Shown here: positions 1 through 5,191 of the stretch, in pieces | How the letters are laid out: each line of letters starts with the position of its first letter | How positions within the stretch are numbered: position 1 is the stretch's first letter | Origin: JBDREF01 sp043820045 | Lineage (GTDB): Bacteria > Planctomycetota > Phycisphaerae > Sedimentisphaerales > Anaerobacaceae | Assembly: GCA_043820045.1 (NCBI GenBank) | Contig: JBDREF010000066.1 | Coordinates: forward strand, 1 to 9,249 | Reading direction: 5' to 3' | Length of the DNA: 9,249 nucleotides | The notes under the pieces: model-generated | The model's database searches: none | Told to the model about the DNA's origin: nothing | What the model saw: the letters and a program-made list of their open reading frames with translations, nothing else | Made by a program: the position numbers and the translations under genes

Positions 1-689
1 GTATCCGCATGTAAGGCGCCGTCTGCAGGGATTGGCTTTGTGGCGATATCAGGTATAACCGTTAGCGCGGAAATACTAAGCGTATCGTGTCCCGGCGCCG
101 AGATTCGCACGCCTTTCACCGGTACATCCGTCGTGAAGACCACACCGAAGGCATTCTGACCGTTGACGTTGACTCCCGTGTCGGCGTAATTGGCCGCACC
201 GCTGAATGGTACCGGGGTTCCGAGCGAGCCGTCCGCAAGAATCGCCCGCCACGTACCCGTGTCATTTCCGCCTCGCTCGAAGTGGAAAAAAGTATTCGTC
301 AGGAAGGGAAACACCGTCTCCTGAAAGTCGATCCCGTCGATCGATGATATGTTAGTGGCTCCGTTAAGGGTGAACAGGAAATTGTCGGCCTTCGAGCCTA
401 CGTCACCGACCTTGGCGTCCGACGAGTTGGGTACCGTCGGTGCCGCTGCCGGCACGGGATCCCCTTCCGGCCACAACGTCTCAACGCCCTTATCGATATA
501 CCACCGCGTCGTTGTACCCAGTGCCACGTCCCCATTGGCTACAATGTATTCGACTCCATCATGCCGAAAGCTGATGATCTGACCATCAACCACGGTAACA
601 TCCGACATCCCAGTGAGTTTGTCGGCATTAGCGGACGTACTCACGACCGCCAGCACAAGCAGCATTGGAAGAATGAATTTCTTGTACAC
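1..689 (-). CDS. Secreted protein of unknown function, 5' part only (GTG start, continues past left edge)
   Basis: I translated this frame by hand. It is open for 229 codons from a GTG at 687-689 to the left edge, so the C-terminus is missing. An AAGGAG ribosome binding site (+ strand 697-702) sits 7 nt before the GTG, which fixes the start. The product opens with a classical signal peptide: YKKF, then a hydrophobic run ILPMLLVLAVV, then STSANA with probable cleavage after the Ala. The mature part is rich in Asp, Gly, Thr and Asn, lacks Cys and has alternating beta-type segments (such as VEYIVANGDVAL and FFHFERGG), so an extracellular beta-sandwich is likely. The last visible residues, KPIPADGALHAD, resemble the start of the 'P-x-PADGA' domains common in large planctomycete surface proteins; this suggests further domains outside the window. 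Substrate and role are unknown. It diverges from the FKBP gene and has its own promoter. The reading frame is solid; the function is not assigned. Confidence 0.85.
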   Translation of the reverse strand, partial: MYKKFILPMLLVLAVVSTSANADKLTGMSDVTVVDGQIISFRHDGVEYIVANGDVALGTTTRWYIDKGVETLWPEGDPVPAAAPTVPNSSDAKVGDVGSKADNFLFTLNGATNISSIDGIDFQETVFPFLTNTFFHFERGGNDTGTWRAILADGSLGTPVPFSGAANYADTGVNVNGQNAFGVVFTTDVPVKGVRISAPGHDTLSISALTVIPDIATKPIPADGALHAD

Positions 690-858
690 GGTAGTTCTCC
701 TTCAAAAAAAGATTATCATGAGACAAACCACGATGGTCCCAACTCCTGAATACATTTTGCCCGCCTCAACTGAGGATATTTCCTACGGCCTGACACGGCT
801 CCTTCCCTCACGGGCCCGAAAGACAACCCTCAATCGTGCCCGGATGACCTCAAATACT
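690..858 (-). other. Long 5' leader of the minus-strand secreted-protein gene, possibly structured
   Basis: The predicted start of transcription near 858 leaves about 170 untranslated nt before the GTG at 689. Read as RNA, the leader contains three segments in the order CGGGC (838-842), GCCCG (811-815) and CGGGC (759-763). The middle one can pair with either flank; the downstream pairing extends to six pairs with a G-U. Small local hairpins also exist: AGGA/UCCU, and the arms CCTCA/TGAGG at 764-775. A U-rich run (703-710) precedes the ribosome binding site. I do not recognise a named riboswitch; the cyclic-di-GMP class I consensus is absent. The leader could be regulatory or simply long. Confidence 0.35.
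697..702 (-). promoter_or_regulatory. Ribosome binding site AAGGAG deciding the GTG start at 689
   Basis: AAGGAG on the minus strand ends 7 nt before GTG TAC AAG. There is no better-placed ATG; the next in-frame ATG (663-665) would cut the signal peptide. This site is why the gene is called with a GTG start. Confidence 0.7.
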
Positions 859-864
859 GCTCTA

Positions 865-894
865 TTTATACCAGATTAGCGGCCCTTTCGTCAA
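865..894 (-). promoter_or_regulatory. Sigma70-type promoter for the minus-strand secreted-protein gene
   Basis: On the minus strand a TTGACG -35 box (+ strand 889-894) is followed by an 18-bp spacer and a TATAAA -10 box (865-870). Both hexamers match the sigma70 consensus at five of six positions. It points toward the GTG at 689, placing the start of transcription near 858. Identified from sequence only. Confidence 0.6.
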
Positions 895-961
895 GAATTA
901 TATCTAATGGAGCAAATGAGCCTGACTTCGTTGTTATCGGGGAATTGGTCAAAAAAACGCA

Positions 962-990
962 TTGTTTTGTCTGTGCCTATCCGGTATAAT
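962..990 (+). promoter_or_regulatory. Sigma70-type promoter for the FKBP gene
   Basis: TTGTTT at 962-967, a 17-bp spacer and a perfect TATAAT at 985-990 form a good sigma70-type promoter. The predicted start of transcription is near 997, giving a leader of about 80 nt to the FKBP start. It lies in the divergent region shared with the minus-strand promoter at 865-894; the two face away from each other. I see no clear operator between them. Confidence 0.65.
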
Positions 991-1068
991 CATTGGCTTG
1001 TTTTGAAGTTGTGGGTTCGGACGGCATTGTAGCTCGACTTGGCGCACGGCGATTTTTTAAGCGAAAAA

Positions 1069-1072
1069 GGAG
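1069..1072 (+). promoter_or_regulatory. Ribosome binding site that favours the GTG start at 1079
   Basis: AAAAAGGAG ends at 1072 and directly abuts an ATG at 1073, leaving no spacer. The in-frame GTG two codons later (1079) has the normal 6-nt spacing, so initiation there is more likely. The difference is two residues at the front of the signal peptide. Confidence 0.55.
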
Positions 1073-1078
1073 ATGAAA

Positions 1079-1852
1079 GTGAAAACGAGAGTTTACATAG
1101 TGATGTTAGCGTTGGGCTGTTTGGCCGTATTGTCGGTTTTTGCCGCCCAGGAAGGCACCAAAGAGACGACAGGTGAGGCTGAACAGGTCGTTGCAACCGT
1201 GAAAGTCAATCCCCCAAATCCCAACGCGGCCTTGCTGAAGACGGAAATGGACAAGGTCAGCTACATAATAGGGACCCAAATCGCCCGCAATTTCAAGACC
1301 CAGGACATCGAAGTCAATGTTGAAACGCTGGCGATGGGGCTCAAAGACGCCCTTGAAGACAAGACACTTGCATTGGGTAATGACGAGATGCAGAAGGTTT
1401 ACGCAGGTTTCCAGGCGCGCATGAGGGCAAAGCAGGCCGCCAAGCAGGCCGAAGAGGCTGCCAAGAACGCCGCTGCGGGCAGCGCATACCTCGAGGCGAA
1501 CAAGACCAAGGAAGGCGTGAAGGTTCTGCCGAGCGGTCTGCAATACAAAGTAATCACTGAAGGCACAGGCAAGAGCCCTACGGCCGAAGACAAGGTCAAA
1601 ACCAATTACCGCGGCAAACTGATCGACGGCACGGAGTTTGACAGCTCCTACAAGCGCGACAAGCCCCTCGAGATTTCCGTCAACGGCGTAATCAAAGGCT
1701 GGACCGAAGCCCTGCAGCTTATGAAGGAAGGCAGTAAGTGGGAGTTGTATATACCTGCGGACCTGGCTTACGGCAGCCGGCCGAGACCGGGAATCCCGGC
1801 CAATTCGACGCTCGTTTTCGAGGTTGAACTGCTCGAAGTGCTTGGCCAGTAA
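1079..1852 (+). CDS. Exported FKBP-type peptidyl-prolyl cis-trans isomerase, Mip/FkpA-like
   Basis: It catalyses cis-trans isomerisation of Xaa-Pro bonds and probably helps fold proteins outside the cytoplasm. The start used here is a GTG (257 aa); an ATG at 1073 adds two residues. Residues 1-23 form a signal peptide (KTR, hydrophobic core, likely cut near VFA/A). Residues about 55-150 match the helical N-terminal domain of Mip/FkpA proteins (DKVSYIIGTQIARNF), which dimerises in that family, followed by a long Ala/Lys helix around 115-140. Residues about 153-257 are the FKBP domain. Its binding-pocket residues appear complete by comparison with FKBP12: Y177, F187, D188, V204, I205, W208, Y231, I239 and F247. 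Cys14 is too early in the hydrophobic core for a convincing lipobox, so a soluble periplasmic protein is favoured. It appears to be transcribed alone from the promoter at 962-990. Family assignment is very secure; clients are unknown. Confidence 0.93.
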   Translation: MKTRVYIVMLALGCLAVLSVFAAQEGTKETTGEAEQVVATVKVNPPNPNAALLKTEMDKVSYIIGTQIARNFKTQDIEVNVETLAMGLKDALEDKTLALGNDEMQKVYAGFQARMRAKQAAKQAEEAAKNAAAGSAYLEANKTKEGVKVLPSGLQYKVITEGTGKSPTAEDKVKTNYRGKLIDGTEFDSSYKRDKPLEISVNGVIKGWTEALQLMKEGSKWELYIPADLAYGSRPRPGIPANSTLVFEVELLEVLGQ

Positions 1853-1942
1853 GACCCGTGGTTTGCCGCAGTCCTTGGAACTCCTTACGGAGGACAAGAG
1901 ACGAGAAATATAGCGACCGCCGTCCATCGGCTCGCTGCAAGG

Positions 1943-2026
1943 ATTGATTATTGACAAATGACTATTGACTATTTGCACGTGGGCAGCGGGCGAAACGGCG
2001 AATCCTTTCAATAGTAAATAATCAAT
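1943..2026. repeat. AT-rich imperfect inverted repeat, possible miniature element
   Basis: ATTGATTATT (1943-1952) is exactly complementary to AATAATCAAT (2017-2026). Just inside, ACTATTG (1961-1967) is complementary to CAATAGT (2009-2015). The left arm has an 8-nt bulge and contains a tandem-like TATTGAC/TATTGACT. The arms enclose a GC-rich core of about 40 nt. This AT-rich patch stands out between GC-rich genes and occupies most of the gap between the FKBP gene and the membrane pair. It may be a small non-coding mobile repeat; no target-site duplication is evident. A regulatory role is an alternative. Confidence 0.4.
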
Positions 2027-2043
2027 ATAGGGATTGCTCGTTC

Positions 2044-3033
2044 ATGCTCGACCTTAAAGAGAGAATTCTCGATGCGTATGCGGCGACGGCGAAATTGCGC
2101 AGCGACCTGGTCAGGATAGCAACGAAGGAGTACTTCGAGGCCCTGGGCCCGGGCGGTTCTCCCGCCGGCGCAGACCTTGATATCGCGCAAACGAGGCTGC
2201 GGTCCTTCCTGAAGAAAGAGCTGCTCAGCCCGGACTGGATATCCACGGCCAGCGGCGGGGCCGTATCCGACGACCGTTCCGCGGCGACCGTCGCCCTGAT
2301 GTTCGATTCGGTCGCAAGGCCGTTACATATACCCGAGCCAGCCAGGCACAGCGAGCCAAAAGCTTACAGAATCGCCATAAGCGCCATGGTCGGAGCCGTC
2401 GCGGGCATAGCCATACTGACCCCCGTATTCAGGCTGGCGTTCGACATGCGAGACGTAGGGCTGGTGATGGGCGGACCCCTTGGCGCGATGTGCGTGGTTC
2501 TGCTTGTCCTTCGATTGTCGCGAAGCCGCTTTCTTGCAAGGCTGCTGCCGCGAGTTTTCAGAGTCGCAGAGCGGCTGCCGGCGTACGACCGCAAGAACCA
2601 TGAACAGGTCATACGCATGTCAATCGAGCAATGGCTGAACCAGTCGGTCGCCCTGCTGGCAACGTTGTGTTCTTCCAGGTCGTGGAAGACGGAACCGACG
2701 GCCGACAGGGAATCGGCATTTCGGCGGATCGCCGAGCTTATATATTCCCTGCACGGCGCATCGAGCGAGTCGCTGTCCGTGGCGGCGGACGAGCTTATCC
2801 AGGAGGCAAGAAACTGCGGCTTCGAAGGGCTGGAGGGCCCCCCGGCATTCTTATCTTCGGCCGCCGGCGGTGAACAAACCGTACTCGCCTGGACAACAGA
2901 CCTTCTGAGTAAATATGAAGCCTTCGGCGACATCACGGAAGGCGACAAGGTCAGAGTGGAGCGCCGGCCGGTCGTCTTCGGCGGCAGCGTCATTGAACGC
3001 GGATTGGTAAGAAAGCTTCGAGACAAGTCTTAG
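2044..3033 (+). CDS. Membrane-hairpin protein of unknown function, partner of the Hsp70-like ATPase
   Basis: I do not recognise this 329-residue protein. Residues 1-100 are soluble and mainly helical (LDLKERILDAYAATAKLRSDL at the front is amphipathic and charged). Two hydrophobic segments follow at about 110-133 and 137-156, separated by a short loop with charges (DMRD), then a basic stretch RLSRSRFLARLLPRVFRV. By the positive-inside rule this is a hairpin with both ends in the cytoplasm. Residues about 165-329 are soluble and helical with no catalytic motif that I can name. There is no signal peptide. A weak AGGGA (2029-2033) lies 10 nt before the ATG. The stop codon is 2 nt from the Hsp70-like ATG, so the two are almost certainly co-translated and probably form a complex on the cytoplasmic face of the membrane. 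The gene call is secure because of length, coding character and context; the function is unknown. Confidence 0.85.
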   Translation: MLDLKERILDAYAATAKLRSDLVRIATKEYFEALGPGGSPAGADLDIAQTRLRSFLKKELLSPDWISTASGGAVSDDRSAATVALMFDSVARPLHIPEPARHSEPKAYRIAISAMVGAVAGIAILTPVFRLAFDMRDVGLVMGGPLGAMCVVLLVLRLSRSRFLARLLPRVFRVAERLPAYDRKNHEQVIRMSIEQWLNQSVALLATLCSSRSWKTEPTADRESAFRRIAELIYSLHGASSESLSVAADELIQEARNCGFEGLEGPPAFLSSAAGGEQTVLAWTTDLLSKYEAFGDITEGDKVRVERRPVVFGGSVIERGLVRKLRDKS

Positions 3034-3035
3034 AC

Positions 3036-5015
3036 ATGAGCGATTTGAGTATCTTAGCGATAGATTTCGGGACCACCAACTCCTACTACTGCAAATGTCC
3101 TACGGACCAGTTGTCGCCGGTCGGTGTGGATTTCGGCTCAGGACGCGACGGTATTCCCACGGCTATTCTCTATCGCCGGGACAAAGAACCGCTGGTGGGT
3201 AGTCCCGCGCTGCATGAGTACGGCGAGGCTTCGAACGAAGAACGAAAGAACTACCGTCTGTGCACGCAGTTCAAGCCTGATATTGCCACGAGCAAGGAGG
3301 CCGCTAAAAATGCCGAAGACTTCCTGCGCACCGTCGTGACACAGGCGCAGCGGCAGCACATCTCGCTCGACCCGGCCCGGCATGACGTGATTCTGGGCGT
3401 TCCGAGCGAGGCCGAGGAGGGCTTCCGAACAAAGCTGCAGGAAATCGCCAGGGCGGCCGGATACGGCGACGTCAGGCTTGTGGACGAGCCCAAAGGGGCC
3501 CTGCTGTGCCATCTGTGGCATAAGGACTTCTCGCCGGATGAAGCGAGAAAGGGAGTCCTGATTGTCGATTTCGGCGGCGGTACCTGCGATTTCGCGTTTC
3601 TGCGCAGCCTGGAAGAATGTCACTCATGGGGTGATATGGAGCTTGGAGGGCGGTTGTTCGACGACCTGTTCTTTCAATGGTTCCTGGAACAGAATTCCTC
3701 AGCCCTGCAGGAAATCGAGCGGGCGGGAGATACTTATTATGTAAATTCGTATCTTTGCCGCGAGGTGAAGGAATTCTTCTCGCTGACTATGGCCAGAGAC
3801 CGCTGCGAGAGCGTCAACAAATCCGTCGCGCGATACGGCAGCATCAGAGGCATGGACTGGGAGACGTTTTCGAGCAAGGCGAAAGCGTACAGACCAAGCC
3901 AGCCGTTCGTTCGTTACCTGCAGGCCATCGGCCTGGAGTCAGACAGATTGGTCAAGCGGGCCGAGCCGATAGACCTGTTAGCCTGGTTTCGGCAGTCACT
4001 GACCGGCGGGCTGGCAGAGAAGAACATCGAGACGAATGATATCTGCCGTGTGATTCTCGCCGGAGGCAGCAGCCAGTGGCCTTTCGTCTATGATTGCCTC
4101 TCTGAGGCTCTCGGCGTCGAGCGGTCGAATCTCATGCGCAGCGACAGGCCTTATGCGGTCATTTCCGAGGGGCTTGCCATCTACTCGCCTCTTCAAAAGC
4201 AATTCGAGCTGACTCGAAACAGACTCAGGGACGAATTGCCGGAATTCTGCGAAACGAAAGTCCGGCCCCTTATCAAGGAAGTGACAAAAGCATACGTCGC
4301 CGATGTCGCAAACGACATAACATTCGAGCTGTTCGACAAAACAATTAAACCTCTCCTGCAGGAATTCAGGGACAACGGAGGTTCGATTGCCTCGCTTAAA
4401 GAGACAATCTCTTCGAAGGCGGCTTCCTTCGAACCGCAACTGAGAAAGATTATCGAAGAGAAAATGATGACGCTCAGGATGGGTCTGCCCGGGCAGGTGA
4501 GGGAATTGCTCGTCAAGTGGTTCGAGTCTCACGGCCTGAGCGTCGGAGACGCCCAGATCGAGCAGGGCTCCCGGAGCGCCGGGACCGGCGGCGCTCTCGG
4601 GCCGGCGGTGCCGGACCTGTACGGCGGGATAATGGACACGGTCGGCTGGTTCGTCGTCGGAATCGCAGCCAGCATCGGCGCTATCGTATGCGGAGGCGCC
4701 GGCACGGCGATTCTCGTCTCGGGTCCCATTGGGCTGATAGGCGGCGCGGCGCTGGCCCTTGTACTTGCGTACCTGACAGTAAGGCACGGCAAAGAAAAAG
4801 CCCGGAAGCTCGCCGAGAACTGGCAGGCCCCGGCATGGGTCGTCAAGCAGGCGTTGACGCAATCGAAGATAAACAAGGCACGCGAGCAATTCCAGTCACA
4901 GCTCGCAGAACGGCTCACACGAGAGACGGCCCCCTTACACGATGGATTCGAAGCCCGCATCCGCAAAATAACAGAACTGCAAATCGAGGGCCTTTCCGAG
5001 CTAAGCCAGTTATAG
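3036..5015 (+). CDS. Membrane-anchored Hsp70-family (actin-fold) ATPase without a standard substrate-binding domain
   Basis: Residues 1 to about 390 form a complete Hsp70 nucleotide-binding domain: phosphate-1 loop IDFGTTNS (9-16), connect-1-like VDEPKGALL (149-157), phosphate-2 loop VDFGGGTCDF (177-186), LGGRLFDD (203-210), and adenosine motif VILAGGSSQWPF (339-350), with SEGLAIY closing the domain. After this, DnaK would have a beta-sandwich and lid. Here residues about 395-500 are helical and charged, followed by a Gly/Ser/Ala linker (510-530). Two Gly/Ala-rich hydrophobic segments at 536-561 and 563-582 form a probable membrane hairpin, and a charged helical tail runs 583-659. The C-terminal half resembles the helical stalk and membrane paddle of bacterial dynamin-like proteins in general character, which is only an impression. 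ATP-driven remodelling or assembly at the inner membrane with the preceding hairpin protein is a reasonable inference. No DnaJ or GrpE gene is nearby, which argues against a housekeeping chaperone. Family assignment of the ATPase domain is secure. Confidence 0.9.
   Translation: MSDLSILAIDFGTTNSYYCKCPTDQLSPVGVDFGSGRDGIPTAILYRRDKEPLVGSPALHEYGEASNEERKNYRLCTQFKPDIATSKEAAKNAEDFLRTVVTQAQRQHISLDPARHDVILGVPSEAEEGFRTKLQEIARAAGYGDVRLVDEPKGALLCHLWHKDFSPDEARKGVLIVDFGGGTCDFAFLRSLEECHSWGDMELGGRLFDDLFFQWFLEQNSSALQEIERAGDTYYVNSYLCREVKEFFSLTMARDRCESVNKSVARYGSIRGMDWETFSSKAKAYRPSQPFVRYLQAIGLESDRLVKRAEPIDLLAWFRQSLTGGLAEKNIETNDICRVILAGGSSQWPFVYDCLSEALGVERSNLMRSDRPYAVISEGLAIYSPLQKQFELTRNRLRDELPEFCETKVRPLIKEVTKAYVADVANDITFELFDKTIKPLLQEFRDNGGSIASLKETISSKAASFEPQLRKIIEEKMMTLRMGLPGQVRELLVKWFESHGLSVGDAQIEQGSRSAGTGGALGPAVPDLYGGIMDTVGWFVVGIAASIGAIVCGGAGTAILVSGPIGLIGGAALALVLAYLTVRHGKEKARKLAENWQAPAWVVKQALTQSKINKAREQFQSQLAERLTRETAPLHDGFEARIRKITELQIEGLSELSQL
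4566..4586. repeat. Near-palindromic 21-bp sequence, copy 1 (in the Hsp70-like gene)
   Basis: This 21-bp GC-rich stretch matches 8559-8579 in the sigma-factor gene at 19 of 21 positions. It is read in the same frame, giving GSRSAGT (residues 511-517) here against GSRRAGT there. It falls in the flexible linker just before the membrane hairpin. This copy is an imperfect palindrome around CCCGG/CCGGG. It may be a dispersed palindromic repeat tolerated in linkers, or a chance match of similar codons. Confidence 0.35.
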
Positions 5016-5056
5016 CGAAAGTCATAGGTGCATAGGGCATAAGTGCACTGTGCCGA

Positions 5057-5155
5057 TGTCATTGCGAGGCCCGCAGGGCCGTGGCAATCTCGTTCGTAAC
5101 GAGCGCCACAATCCATCGCTGGCCTTGAGATTGCTTCGCTGCGCTCGCAATGACA
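5057..5155. repeat. 99-bp palindromic intergenic element with 12-bp perfect terminal inverted repeats
   Basis: The ends are TGTCATTGCGAG (5057-5068) and its exact complement CTCGCAATGACA (5144-5155). Inside are a hairpin GCCC-GCA-GGGC (5069-5079) and a larger one in which GTGGC (5081-5085) pairs with GCCAC (5105-5109) around CTCGTT/AACGAG (5089-5094/5098-5103). GCAATCTC (5084-5091) can instead pair with GAGATTGC (5127-5134). Repeats with this 'TGTCATTGCGAG...GGCAATCTC' signature are familiar, in my recollection, as dispersed intergenic repeats in many unrelated bacterial genomes. It encodes nothing and fills most of the gap between the Hsp70-like and symporter genes. Its right end creates a misleading in-frame ATG at 5150 upstream of the symporter. 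As RNA it would fold strongly and could act as a terminator or stability element between the two units. Confidence 0.8.
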
Positions 5156-5191
5156 GCAGGCCCTTGTGCTCCTGTGCAGGTATTTGAGTTC

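Noticed and set aside
87..582. Plus-strand short frames (87-347 and 349-582) at the left end
   Set aside because: The minus strand here carries a continuous 229-codon frame with signal peptide, ribosome binding site and promoter; the plus frames are its shadows.
1112..1120. Possible lipobox (ALGC) in the FKBP signal peptide
   Set aside because: The Cys is at residue 14, inside the hydrophobic core with more hydrophobic residues after it, and position -3 is Ala rather than Leu. Cleavage after VFA is more likely.
1788..1802. Palindrome CCGGGAATCCCGG in the FKBP gene as another copy of the dispersed 21-bp repeat
   Set aside because: It encodes the conserved PGIP turn of the FKBP domain and shares only short CCGGGA/TCCCGG words with the other two sites.
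1869..1901. Hairpin after the FKBP stop (GTCCT/AGGAC with CTCC-TTAC-GGAG inside) as an intrinsic terminator
   Set aside because: The two pairings compete, the stem is short, and no U-run follows, so a Rho-independent terminator cannot be supported.
1106..2011. Minus-strand open frame of 301 codons opposite the FKBP gene
   Set aside because: It lies opposite a gene with a complete FKBP active site, and it shows no family motif or ribosome binding site.
3996..4889. Minus-strand open frame of 297 codons opposite the Hsp70-like gene
   Set aside because: Low-complexity Arg/Pro/Leu/Asp-rich translation, entirely antisense to coding sequence; a composition artefact.
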